From: CAZGQY01 sp964528035
Lineage (GTDB): Bacteria; Pseudomonadota; Gammaproteobacteria; Methylococcales; UBA1147
NCBI GenBank assembly: GCA_964528035.1
Contig: CAZGQY010000107.1
Span: 1 to 14,820, forward strand
Reading direction: 5' to 3'
Length of the DNA stretch: 14,820 bases
Shown piece by piece: positions 6,356 through 13,951 of the stretch (positions are counted from its first letter, which is position 1; each line of letters opens with the position of its first letter). Made by a program: the position numbers and the translations under genes. Under the pieces are notes generated by a model that was not told the DNA's origin, did not search any database, and saw nothing but the letters and a program-made list of their open reading frames with translations.

Positions 6356-7822
6356 ATGCGAATCGATCAGGAAGCCTTAACATTTGATGATGTACTTCTA
6401 TGCCCCGGGTACTCGGATATTCTACCTCGTGATGCAGTTCTTACCACGTCTCTGACTCGAGAGATCCAGCTTAATATTCCAATCCTATCGGCAGCAATGG
6501 ATACCGTTACAGATGCCAGACTGGCCATAGCCATTGCTCAGGAAGGTGGCATTGGTATTGTTCACAAGAATATGACAGCGGTACAACAGGCGCAAGAGGT
6601 TCGAACCGTTAAAAAATATGAAAGTGGGGTGATAAAAGAACCCATAACAGTAACGCCTAATGCGACTGTTCGTGAAGTAATTGAGCTGACGCATTCACGC
6701 AATATTTCGGGTGTACCTGTTGTCGATGGGGACGATCTGGTGGGGATTGTGACCAGTCGAGACCTTCGATTTGAAACCCAGTTTGATGAACCGATCTCAA
6801 AAGTTATGACGCCAAAGCAAAGTCTGGTCACCGTTCAGGAAAATGCGGATCGGAGTGAGGTGGTGCATTTACTACATAAACACAGAATTGAAAAAATTCT
6901 TGTTGTAAATGACAGTTTTCAATTACGGGGATTAATTACTGTCAAAGATATACAGAAAGCTTCGGATTACCCCCAGGCATGCAAGGATGGGCAGGAGCGA
7001 CTAAGAGTTGGAGCAGCGGTTGGAACAGGTGAGGGTACAGAGGAACGGGTACAGGCTTTGATCGAAGCGGGAGTTGATGTAGTAGTGGTGGATACAGCGC
7101 ATGGTCATTCACAAGGCGTACTCAATCAGATTCGCTGGATCAAGCAAAGCTTTCCTGAGATTCAGGTGATTGGCGGTAATATTGCTACTGCAGAAGCAGC
7201 AAACGCTCTCGTCGAATATGGAGCTGACGCTGTAAAAGTAGGCATCGGTCCGGGGTCAATATGTACAACCCGTATAATAGCTGGTGTGGGGGTTCCGCAA
7301 ATTAAGGCGATTGCCGACGTGTCGAAAGCTTTAGAAAAGTCAGATGTGCCGATTATCGCAGATGGCGGAATTCGATTTTCCGGCGATATTGCCAAGGCAT
7401 TGGCGGCGGGTGCCTACAGTGTAATGCTAGGTAGTCTTTTTGCGGGCACCGAGGAAGCCCCTGGCGAAGTGGAGCTTTATCAGGGGAGGTCATATAAATC
7501 GTATCGAGGGATGGGATCTTTGGGGGCGATGGGACAACAGCAAGGCTCCAGTGACCGATATTTCCAGGAGCATACCGACTCAGTTGAAAAACTGGTACCC
7601 GAAGGCATTGAAGGCCGTGTTCCGTATAAAGGTAGCCTGGAGGCTGTCATTCATCAGTTGCTCGGTGGTATACGAGCCAGTATGGGGTATACAGGGTGTC
7701 GATCAATAGCACAACTGCGCACCAAGTCCCGTTTTGTCAGAGTGACCTCGGCGGGTATGAAAGAAAGTCATGTTCATGACGTAGCGATTACCAAGGAGCC
7801 GCCGAATTATCGGTTTGAGTGA
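6356..7822 (+). CDS. guaB: Inosine-5'-monophosphate dehydrogenase
   Basis: Oxidises IMP to XMP with NAD+, the rate-limiting step of guanine nucleotide synthesis, in the cytoplasm. The N-terminal EALTFDDVLL and SAAMDTVT motifs are present. Two CBS domains are inserted at about 90-200. The catalytic cysteine C303 lies in GPGSICTTR, the flap follows in GRSYKSYRGMGSLGAM, and the end ESHVHDVAITKEPPNYR is typical. Length from the ATG at 6356 is 488 residues, equal to E. coli GuaB. An ATG four codons upstream (6344) is in frame, but neither start has a strong Shine-Dalgarno. guaA follows after 2 nt, so the two are almost certainly co-transcribed and translationally linked. Confidence 0.98.
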   Translation: MRIDQEALTFDDVLLCPGYSDILPRDAVLTTSLTREIQLNIPILSAAMDTVTDARLAIAIAQEGGIGIVHKNMTAVQQAQEVRTVKKYESGVIKEPITVTPNATVREVIELTHSRNISGVPVVDGDDLVGIVTSRDLRFETQFDEPISKVMTPKQSLVTVQENADRSEVVHLLHKHRIEKILVVNDSFQLRGLITVKDIQKASDYPQACKDGQERLRVGAAVGTGEGTEERVQALIEAGVDVVVVDTAHGHSQGVLNQIRWIKQSFPEIQVIGGNIATAEAANALVEYGADAVKVGIGPGSICTTRIIAGVGVPQIKAIADVSKALEKSDVPIIADGGIRFSGDIAKALAAGAYSVMLGSLFAGTEEAPGEVELYQGRSYKSYRGMGSLGAMGQQQGSSDRYFQEHTDSVEKLVPEGIEGRVPYKGSLEAVIHQLLGGIRASMGYTGCRSIAQLRTKSRFVRVTSAGMKESHVHDVAITKEPPNYRFE

Positions 7823-7824
7823 TA

Positions 7825-9414
7825 ATGTCTGAAGTTAAGCTTGATGACATTCACAAGCATAAAATCCTGATACTGGATTTTGGCTCACAATATACACAGT
7901 TGATTGCTCGCAGAGTGAGGGAATCAGGTGTGTATTGCGAAATATTTCCCTATGACTGTGATGCAGACAGCATTTGTGGGTTTGCTCCTCGCGCCGTTAT
8001 TTTGTCCGGCGGGCCGGAAACTGTAGTACTTGAAGACGCGCCTCATGTTCCTGAAACGGTATTCTCTCTGAACGTGCCGATACTCGGAATTTGTTACGGT
8101 ATGCAGATTATGACCGAACAATTGGGTGGCCGCGTAGAGCCTGCTAGCCATAGAGAATTTGGATTTGCGCAAGTTCGAGCGCGTGGTCACTCCGCACTGT
8201 TGAGAGACATAGAAGACCGCACAACAGATGAAGGATACGGTATGCTGGATGTGTGGATGAGTCATGGTGATAAAGTCGTCGAATTACCGACAGGGTTTAA
8301 GCGTATCGCGTCGACCGATAGTGCACCCATTGCGGCTATAGCGGATGAGAGCAGGCAATATTACGGGCTTCAGTTTCACCCTGAAGTAACGCATACTTAC
8401 CAGGGCTCAAAAATTCTCAACAGATTTGTCCGAGAAATCTGCGGTTGCCAGGCATTATGGACATCGCATCGAATAATCGAACAGAGTTTGCAGGAGATCA
8501 AAAAACGTGTAGGGAAAGATCGAGTGATCCTCGGTTTGTCAGGTGGCGTTGATTCATCCGTGGTCGCGGCATTGTTGCATAAAGCGATTGGTAATCAGTT
8601 GACTTGTGTATTTGTCGATACCGGTCTATTGAGACTCGATGAAGGCGACCAGGTCATGGCTACCTTTGCTGAACACATGGGCATCCATGTTATTCGGGTG
8701 AATGCAGAGAAACGCTATCTTGCAAAACTTTCGGGAGTTGGCGATCCGGAACAAAAACGCAAGATCATTGGTAATCTCTTCGTGGAAATATTTGACCAGG
8801 AGGCAGCGAAACTAGAGGATGCTAAATGGCTGGCGCAGGGCACAATTTATCCCGATGTGATTGAATCTGCGGGTGCAAAAACAGGTAAGGCGCATTTGAT
8901 AAAGACTCACCACAATGTGGGTGGCCTGCCAGAGAATATGAAATTGTCACTTATAGAGCCGTTACGGGAATTATTTAAGGATGAGGTACGCAAGTTGGGT
9001 CTGGAGTTGGGTCTACCGTATGAAATGGTCTATCGGCATCCTTTTCCAGGTCCAGGCCTTGGAGTGAGAATTCTCGGCCAGGTTGAAAAAAAATATGCAG
9101 ACATATTGCGACAGGCAGATGCCGTGTTTATTGACGAACTTCGCAATCAGGATCTATACGATAAAGTCAGCCAGGCATTCGCGGTATTCTTACCAGTAAA
9201 ATCGGTCGGTGTGATGGGCGATGGTCGGCGTTATGATTATGTCATTGCGCTACGAGCAGTCGAAACCGTCGATTTTATGACTGCACGCTGGGCTCGATTA
9301 CCCTACGACTTTCTCGATCATGTATCGCGTCGGATAATTAACGAGATACCTGGGATTTCTCGAGTGGCTTACGATATATCGGGAAAGCCTCCAGCGACTA
9401 TTGAGTGGGAATAA
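7825..9414 (+). CDS. guaA: GMP synthase, glutamine-hydrolysing
   Basis: Converts XMP to GMP using ATP and ammonia from glutamine. The class I amidotransferase domain has the nucleophile C90 in GICYGMQ and the partners H185 and E187 in QFHPEV. The ATP pyrophosphatase P-loop SGGVDSS is at 239-245. The C-terminal dimerisation domain is complete, ending PPATIEWE. Length is 529 residues, against 525 in E. coli. The ATG at 7825 lies 2 nt after the guaB stop. A GTG at 7819 overlapping that stop is in frame and would add two residues. The GAGTG over the guaB stop can act as ribosome binding site, which implies coupled translation. Confidence 0.98.
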   Translation: MSEVKLDDIHKHKILILDFGSQYTQLIARRVRESGVYCEIFPYDCDADSICGFAPRAVILSGGPETVVLEDAPHVPETVFSLNVPILGICYGMQIMTEQLGGRVEPASHREFGFAQVRARGHSALLRDIEDRTTDEGYGMLDVWMSHGDKVVELPTGFKRIASTDSAPIAAIADESRQYYGLQFHPEVTHTYQGSKILNRFVREICGCQALWTSHRIIEQSLQEIKKRVGKDRVILGLSGGVDSSVVAALLHKAIGNQLTCVFVDTGLLRLDEGDQVMATFAEHMGIHVIRVNAEKRYLAKLSGVGDPEQKRKIIGNLFVEIFDQEAAKLEDAKWLAQGTIYPDVIESAGAKTGKAHLIKTHHNVGGLPENMKLSLIEPLRELFKDEVRKLGLELGLPYEMVYRHPFPGPGLGVRILGQVEKKYADILRQADAVFIDELRNQDLYDKVSQAFAVFLPVKSVGVMGDGRRYDYVIALRAVETVDFMTARWARLPYDFLDHVSRRIINEIPGISRVAYDISGKPPATIEWE

Positions 9415-9459
9415 CCGGCGGCCCGCAATAACCGATAAATTAATCCGTAGAGGAAATAG

Positions 9460-10026
9460 ATGGCTCCTTCTAAAGTGAAATCAATCGTCGTTAAGACAAC
9501 CGAAAGTATTCTCGTAATCCTATTTATCATTTTCGAAGATCTGATATGGGACACCTTTGCCAGACCGGTCATACGCTATTTTAAAAAGCTGGCGCTCTTC
9601 GATGCACTGAAAGACACTTTCCTGCAAATGAATCGCTATGTTTTACTGGCGATATTTATTGGGATCTTTACTTTAACTGAGGTAATGGGGGTTGTGGCCG
9701 GGGTTAATATATTCAACGGTAACGTCCTTCGTGGGGTTTTAGTCTATGCGCTAAAGATTCCTATTGCTGCTTTTAGCTTTTGGTTATTCGATCTGACTCG
9801 AGACATTTTATTGCAATTTAACTGGCTAAGGGTGACCTACGAATACTTGATGAAATGGGTGAAGAAACTGACCACGTCTGAGCTATATATTCGTGTTCGG
9901 GAAGTTGCCCGTTCGGTTAGAACCAGCATTAGGCGGCTGAAAAATAAATATTTTGAAGATGCCGGTTTTTTCGCAAGCTTAAGAAACCACTATATCTATT
10001 TTAAATCGCGAATTAATTTGAAGTGA
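9460..10026 (+). CDS. Small membrane protein of unknown function downstream of guaA
   Basis: 188 residues with a clear GAGGAA ribosome binding site (9450-9455) 4 nt before the ATG. The N-terminus is hydrophobic with acidic residues (residues 17-30 contain FEDLIWD). Membrane helices are predicted at about 60-82 and 89-112, and a strongly basic helical C-terminus follows. The FEDLIWD-type start followed by two helices reminds me of a common proteobacterial hypothetical family that I cannot name. It lies 45 bp after guaA with no terminator between, so it is probably the third gene of the guaB-guaA transcript. No catalytic motif is visible. Confidence 0.82.
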   Translation: MAPSKVKSIVVKTTESILVILFIIFEDLIWDTFARPVIRYFKKLALFDALKDTFLQMNRYVLLAIFIGIFTLTEVMGVVAGVNIFNGNVLRGVLVYALKIPIAAFSFWLFDLTRDILLQFNWLRVTYEYLMKWVKKLTTSELYIRVREVARSVRTSIRRLKNKYFEDAGFFASLRNHYIYFKSRINLK

Positions 10027-10050
10027 TCGATGGGCGAGTGGTCGTTCAAT

Positions 10051-10245
10051 TCAATGACTAAAATGACTACCCTGTTTTTTGCCGGTCAGGTTGGGCTGTG
10101 ACTTAAACCATTTAACTGCACGACGCATATCGATTAATAACATATCGGCCATATCACGGCTGAAACCTTCCTTCACAACAATTCGTACTGTTCGATCGCT
10201 CGACTTAGCAAGTCGATCAGTGGGTTCAAGGGACCTTACCAACAA
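10051..10245 (-). CDS. Doubtful small open frame (64 codons)
   Basis: The minus-strand frame contains a plausible amphipathic helix (DMADMLLIDMRRAVKWFKS) and natural-looking codons. The only starts are TTG codons just after an in-frame TAA, with no Shine-Dalgarno. It could be a truncated remnant of a longer protein. The overlapping plus-strand frame (10079-10270) looks less protein-like. Confidence 0.22.
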   Translation of the reverse strand: MLVRSLEPTDRLAKSSDRTVRIVVKEGFSRDMADMLLIDMRRAVKWFKSQPNLTGKKQGSHFSH

Positions 10246-10262
10246 TATTTACAAGAATATTG
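10243..10262. promoter_or_regulatory. Perfect inverted repeat upstream of a promoter-like site
   Basis: CAATATT (10243-10249) and AATATTG (10256-10262) are perfect arms around a 6-base spacer. The site ends 10 bp before the TTGCAA hexamer at 10273, a position suited to a regulator. No T-tract follows, so it is not a terminator. Confidence 0.4.
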
Positions 10263-10272
10263 ATAAATAATG

Positions 10273-10300
10273 TTGCAATCTTGATAGTCGAATGTATACT
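10273..10300 (+). promoter_or_regulatory. Sigma70-type promoter candidate
   Basis: TTGCAA (10273-10278), a 16-bp spacer and TATACT (10295-10300). This is one of the better box pairs in the window. Transcription would start near 10307 and could run to the terminator at 10552-10588. Confidence 0.5.
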
Positions 10301-10306
10301 AATCGC

Positions 10307-10588
10307 TCCTTAATCAGGCAATTGAATATGACGAGCACAAAATCCATACATGCTGAACACATGGTTCAGCCCGGTCAGGCTGGAATTTCACACAGTTGTG
10401 TGTGTTTCCACGTTGCGGCTGTCGATGTCTTTTTGCCTGTGTTTGTTTCCGGTAAATCGATGCGATCTGCGCACAATGAGATCGGTATGAACTAATCTTT
10501 CGCGTCTAGTTTTTATCACGAAAGGTATAACCAAGCCTTTTCGTGGAAGGAAAAACCTCGTTAGGCAAATCGCGTAACGGGGTTTTTT
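10307..10588 (+). ncRNA. Candidate structured small RNA or short leader (about 280 nt)
   Basis: The segment between the promoter at 10273-10300 and the terminator has several hairpins. CAGCC (10367-10371) pairs with GGCTG (10378-10382). CACACA (10389-10394) pairs with TGTGTG (10397-10402). CACGAAAGG (10517-10525) pairs with CCTTTTCGTG (10536-10545). The terminator comes last. Two overlapping short frames exist (ATG 10328 to 10495, and one from 10349), but neither has a good ribosome binding site. It does not match the tmRNA, RNase P, SRP or 6S signatures I know. A small protein gene is the alternative. Confidence 0.35.
10552..10588 (+). terminator. Strong rho-independent terminator, probably bidirectional
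   Basis: AAAACCTCGTTA (10552-10563) pairs with TAACGGGGTTTT (10575-10586): 12 bp with one G-U pair and an 11-nt loop, followed by further T to 10588. On the minus strand the same stem is followed by TTTTTCC, so it can work in both directions. It isolates arfB from upstream transcription. Confidence 0.75.
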
Positions 10589-10624
10589 ATCGCCCGTGGA
10601 AATTTCGACAATAAGGCGAAAACA

Positions 10625-10705
10625 ATGGACACGAAATTGTTCGATGAAATTATCGAGTGTCTGCCGAATGGCAGACCTCTGTTTCGGTACGCACGAAATG
10701 CCTGA
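10625..10705 (+). pseudogene. Possible N-terminal remnant ahead of arfB
   Basis: AAGGCG lies about 7 nt before an ATG that opens a 26-codon frame reading MDTKLFDEIIECLPNGRPLF and then stopping. The fragment looks like a natural protein start and vaguely resembles the beginning of a conserved hypothetical family (LFD, CLP-GR and F-Y pattern). That recollection is weak. A further frame (ATG 10698) overlaps its end and runs to 10784, with a basic product (KRSKLAKRKLKRVKHPRW). It may be a decayed gene, or a short leader before arfB. Confidence 0.25.
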
Positions 10706-10793
10706 AATATTGAAACGCTCCAAGCTGGCAAAACGAAAACTAAAGCGAGTCAAACACCCTCGTTGGTATCGTTTGGAGATATAGGTAAAGACG

Positions 10794-11216
10794 ATGATAC
10801 AGATAACAGAAACTATAGAGATCGATGAGAAGGATATTGGTATCAGACCCATCTATGCCTCGGGTCCTGGTGGCCAGCATATCAATAAAAATATGACAGC
10901 AATCCAGTTGCATTTCGATATTACCCGGATACGAGGCCTATCGTCTGAGGTACAACAGCGGCTTATTGGCTTAGGTGGAAGTCGCGTGAATAACGATAAG
11001 CATTTGGTTATCACCGCGCGGCGCTATCGGAGTCAGGAACGTAATCGATGTGATGCATTCAAACGGCTTTTTGATTTGATTCGCAAAGCAACAGAGATTC
11101 CCAAGCCGCGCCTAAAGAAATCTCGTTCAAAAGCTTTTCACAAAGCGCGTGTCGCGATCAAAAGGCACCGTGGCGAGAAAAAGCGATTGCGACAGCGCGT
11201 AGCAGGGGATGATTAA
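10794..11216 (+). CDS. arfB: Alternative ribosome-rescue factor ArfB (peptidyl-tRNA hydrolase, YaeJ)
   Basis: Releases peptides from ribosomes stalled on mRNA without a stop codon. Its C-terminal tail enters the empty mRNA channel and its GGQ loop hydrolyses the peptidyl-tRNA. The protein has 140 residues, the same as E. coli ArfB, and GGQ is at 26-28 (SGPGGQHINK) as there. The conserved RYRSQERNR element follows. The tail from about residue 105 is rich in Lys and Arg (KKSRSKAFHKARVAIKRHR), as needed for channel binding. It lacks the codon-recognition domain of the RF1/RF2 release factors, which excludes those. The ATG has AGG about 8 nt upstream. It is a single gene, converging on the broken gene at 11253. 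Confidence 0.95.
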   Translation: MIQITETIEIDEKDIGIRPIYASGPGGQHINKNMTAIQLHFDITRIRGLSSEVQQRLIGLGGSRVNNDKHLVITARRYRSQERNRCDAFKRLFDLIRKATEIPKPRLKKSRSKAFHKARVAIKRHRGEKKRLRQRVAGDD

Positions 11217-11221
11217 GAAAA

Positions 11222-11263
11222 AGAACCGTAATGGTTTGGGAATTTAGACAATTCAACGGTTCT
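11222..11263 (-). terminator. Terminator-like hairpin for the minus-strand operon
   Basis: On the minus strand AGAACCGT and ACGGTTCT form an 8-bp perfect stem followed by TTTTCTT. The loop is 26 nt. The stem overlaps the last codons of the frame ending at 11253. A smaller AACC/GGTT hairpin inside could serve instead. Confidence 0.45.
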
Positions 11264-11678
11264 GATAGCGATTGAGATCAAGGATACCTGCCATACGGGG
11301 ATGCTGTTTTCTGTACTGCTGGTTAAACCACCCAGAGAGTTCCCAGAATTTGTCATTGGTTCGGCGTATTCCATACCTTGCAACGAATCGTTCGTACTGG
11401 TCGCGGGTTGTTATGGAGTTATAGTGTGCGACGAACTGTTCAATCTGGTTTAAATCGACCCATAGTGGATCGATGCATTGTCGTAGTGTCTGAATACCGT
11501 AAGTGTGGCATTGCGGTTATGCTGATTACCATTCCAGATGAAACTCATCGCCTTATCAAGACTGACTGGTTTAAACTTTTTGGCAATAGTTGTGCGTGCC
11601 TGTATATAACTATCCATCAGGTTTTTGTAGTGTATAGGTGCCGATAAATAAAAAAACACGCGCGAGCAACCGAAGCAT
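11253..11678 (-). pseudogene. Hypothetical gene split by two compensating frameshifts
   Basis: The frame starting at ATG 11678 (MLRLLARVFLFIGTYTLQ, a signal-anchor-like start, with AGG about 8 nt upstream) and the frame ending at TGA 11253 are the same frame, 426 nt apart. The middle is closed by stops in that frame but continues in the next one (NLMDSYIQARTTIAKKFKPV and SLDKAMSFIWNGNQ). Removing one base in the A-run (plus-strand T5 at 11622-11626) and adding one G at the GG (plus 11497-11498) restores about 141 residues. The C-terminal part reads QIEQFVAHYNS, FWELSGWFNQQYRKQ and MAGILDLNRY. I do not recognise the family. It lies 28 bp after the AI-2E-family gene, in the same operon. It is either a decaying gene or the product of sequencing error. 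Confidence 0.65.
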
Positions 11679-11706
11679 ATTTGAACCTGTTTAGTAGCCG
11701 GTGTGG

Positions 11707-12777
11707 CTAGGGTGATGGTGCCAGCCATTTGATAAATAACTTATAGGCAATCGCTAATACAACAGCACCGATAAATAGCCCAATGAGGCCATGAAGCATC
11801 ATGCCGCCAATGGCGCCAATTAGAATAACCAGCATGGGTATATCTAAGCCGCGGCCTAGAAACATTGGTTTCAGAAAGGTATCGCTACCGCTTACAAAAA
11901 GACCCCAAATCGTAAAAATCACCGCGGTCACTGTATTTTCTACGGAAAAGACATAGATCATAATTGGACCCAGTATCAATATCGGTGGCAACTGCATAAC
12001 AGCCAGCAATAATACCCCCAGAGTCCATAAGCCCGCTCCCGGCACATCGACAATGAGCAATGCAATTCCGGCAAGAATTGCCTGAATGAAAGCGACGCCT
12101 AACACGCCTTGGGCAACGCTTCGCATGGTAGCGCTCGCAAGATCAGAAAAATCTTTACCTGCGTCCCCTGCTAACCTGACGAATAAGGATTTGGAGAATT
12201 GTTTTTGGTGATCAGCATTAGATATGAAAACAGAGGCAATAATTATCGATATTATAAATTGAAGCAGACTCCCTGCGGTACCTGCGGTGGCAGAGGCGAG
12301 CCATAGCGCGGCGGTTTTGAGCTGTGGTTTAAATTGTGACAGTGTGGCGACAAGATTTTGCGATGCAGCGTTCCATAATTTGTAGATAGATTCTCCCACA
12401 ACAGGCCAATCACTAACGCTATCCGAAGGTGGAGGGATTTGTATAGCGCCATCCTGCATGGTTTTAGCTAAGCTCTGCGCGGTTTCCGCCATTGAGCTAA
12501 AAAGCATTATGCTGGGAACTAACAGTATTGATAACGTAATTGCTGTAAATAGAATAATTGCTAGTTTTTTATGCTCACCGAACAAAGCCTCCATTTTTTG
12601 AAACAACGGGAAAATGGCTGCTGCTATAATGATTGCCCATAAAACAGGGATCAAAAAAGGCTTAAAAATAAGAAAACACCAGTATGCCAGCAACGCAAGT
12701 AAACTTATCCGAATTGCAGCATCGACTGCATTGTTTGATGTCTCTTTATGGAGATGAATTTCGTTAGTTTCTGACAT
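11707..12777 (-). CDS. AI-2E family (UPF0118) inner-membrane transporter
   Basis: A polytopic inner-membrane protein of the AI-2E transporter family, which includes E. coli TqsA and YdiK; the substrate cannot be inferred. It has 356 residues from the ATG at 12777. Two helices lie at the N-terminus (about 24-58), followed by another, a soluble middle region with PPP and a WPVVG motif, and a C-terminal block of long helices. That block holds the family-like SDTFLKPMFLGRGLDIPMLVILIGAIGG region. AGGGAT precedes the ATG at about 8 nt. A TTG at 12822 would add 15 residues and has no support. It lies 112 bp after the patatin gene and probably has its own promoter. The broken gene at 11253-11678 follows closely. 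Confidence 0.9.
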   Translation of the reverse strand: MSETNEIHLHKETSNNAVDAAIRISLLALLAYWCFLIFKPFLIPVLWAIIIAAAIFPLFQKMEALFGEHKKLAIILFTAITLSILLVPSIMLFSSMAETAQSLAKTMQDGAIQIPPPSDSVSDWPVVGESIYKLWNAASQNLVATLSQFKPQLKTAALWLASATAGTAGSLLQFIISIIIASVFISNADHQKQFSKSLFVRLAGDAGKDFSDLASATMRSVAQGVLGVAFIQAILAGIALLIVDVPGAGLWTLGVLLLAVMQLPPILILGPIMIYVFSVENTVTAVIFTIWGLFVSGSDTFLKPMFLGRGLDIPMLVILIGAIGGMMLHGLIGLFIGAVVLAIAYKLFIKWLAPSP

Positions 12778-12889
12778 ATTCTTATCCCTATCGAGTGTAT
12801 TTTTACGCGACAAAACAATCAAGCAAATATGCGGGTTGTTTCCGCCGCCTGACTATACTGGCAATGACAACGAATTCATGAATTGTCCC

Positions 12890-13951
12890 CTAATTTGAGT
12901 GATAAAGCGATCTTAAATCAATTGTTGATTTTTTGCCCAAATTGTTGAAATTATCGGCCAGCCAATGTTCTGCCTGGTTGCGTCCAATTTCACGTAAGTG
13001 CTGCAGAAAGCTCCATTCGGCATTTAGTTTGCTTGATGCCCCCAGTGGTTCTAATAGCTGATCGGCTTCTATAATGTGCACGAATAAACGCTTGTATTGA
13101 GATTCTTGCAGGCTTCCTGTATCCAGTAGTCGGGTGACAAAATCTATGGCTCTGAATTCTTTAAGCAGGCTGGCATTAAAGGTGATTTCATTGACCCGGT
13201 CCAGGATATCTCTTGCGGTAGTTGGAGTTTTTTCCCGTTGCATCGGATTAATCTGCACAATGACGATGTCTTTACTTCTGCAATGATTAATGAATGGAAA
13301 TAATGCCGGATTGCCCATGAAAGCGCCATCCCAATAGTCTTCGCCGTCAATATTGATTGCCTGGAATACGAAAGGAATACATGCGGAAGCCATCACAGAA
13401 TCCACTGATAGTTCAGAGTGGTCAAAAACTTTTATTTTGCCGCTTCGAACCTGAGTAGCTGAAATGAAAAGTTTTACTTCATTACAGTTACGAACTCGGG
13501 AAAAATCGACCTGTTCATTAAGTAATGTGCGCAATGGGTTGATGTTTAATGGGTTAAGATCGTAGGGTGATGCAATACGACTGAGTATATCGAAGAAAAC
13601 ATAGGCTGGGGAATAATCAAGATTCCAGTTTCCAGCCAGAATATCCCAGGGAGAACGTTGAAGTGGACTGCCTTGTGCTGCTTTGTGTACGGCTAACCAA
13701 AAGGATTCCAGTGCTTCACGGGCACCTTCTTTTCCATTGCGCGCCAGTCCGTCTGCTAAAACTACTGCATTCATGGCTCCCGCGCTGGTACCGCTAATGG
13801 CTTCTATTTCTATACGTCCGTCTTCCAATAGCATGTCGAGTACACCCCAACTGAAAGCTCCATGTGAGCCCCCTCCCTGAAGTGCCAGGTTAACGGTTTT
13901 GGTTTTTTTGCGAGCTGATTTTTTGACGATTTCTCGTGTTGTCTTATTCAT
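12890..13951 (-). CDS. patD: Patatin-like phospholipase, PatD-type, coupled to bdhA
   Basis: A Ser-Asp dyad lipid acyl hydrolase of the bacterial patatin family. The oxyanion motif GGGSHG is at 26-31, the nucleophile S56 lies in GTSAG, and the catalytic aspartate D208 in DGA (YWDGAFMGN). It has 353 residues, no signal peptide and a basic N-terminus, so it is probably cytosolic or membrane-associated. The ATG at 13951 overlaps the bdhA stop as ATGA, which indicates translational coupling; an upstream TTG (13963) is less likely. In Legionella a bdhA-patD operon of this layout is described, and the product may mobilise poly-3-hydroxybutyrate or membrane lipid alongside 3-hydroxybutyrate oxidation. 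The true substrate is not known from sequence, and the symbol rests on this context. Confidence 0.9.
   Translation of the reverse strand: MNKTTREIVKKSARKKTKTVNLALQGGGSHGAFSWGVLDMLLEDGRIEIEAISGTSAGAMNAVVLADGLARNGKEGAREALESFWLAVHKAAQGSPLQRSPWDILAGNWNLDYSPAYVFFDILSRIASPYDLNPLNINPLRTLLNEQVDFSRVRNCNEVKLFISATQVRSGKIKVFDHSELSVDSVMASACIPFVFQAINIDGEDYWDGAFMGNPALFPFINHCRSKDIVIVQINPMQREKTPTTARDILDRVNEITFNASLLKEFRAIDFVTRLLDTGSLQESQYKRLFVHIIEADQLLEPLGASSKLNAEWSFLQHLREIGRNQAEHWLADNFNNLGKKSTIDLRSLYHSN

Noticed and set aside
10388..10852. Minus-strand 154-codon open frame overlapping the start of arfB
   Set aside because: It crosses the strong terminator and the arfB N-terminus, has an unnatural residue pattern, and lies antisense to a clear gene.
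10786..11216. PrfH or a full release factor instead of ArfB
   Set aside because: Only the GGQ domain and a basic tail are present, with the 140-residue length and GGQ position of ArfB.
11450..11728. Intact 92-residue minus-strand protein
   Set aside because: Its N-terminal third overlaps the end of the AI-2E-family gene and its C-terminus is cut short. The sequence makes sense only as the middle part of the frameshifted gene at 11253-11678.
12871..12884. Palindrome AATTCATGAATT upstream of the AI-2E-family gene as an operator
   Set aside because: It is a short AT-rich palindrome with no nearby promoter boxes and no second copy, so it is easily explained by chance.
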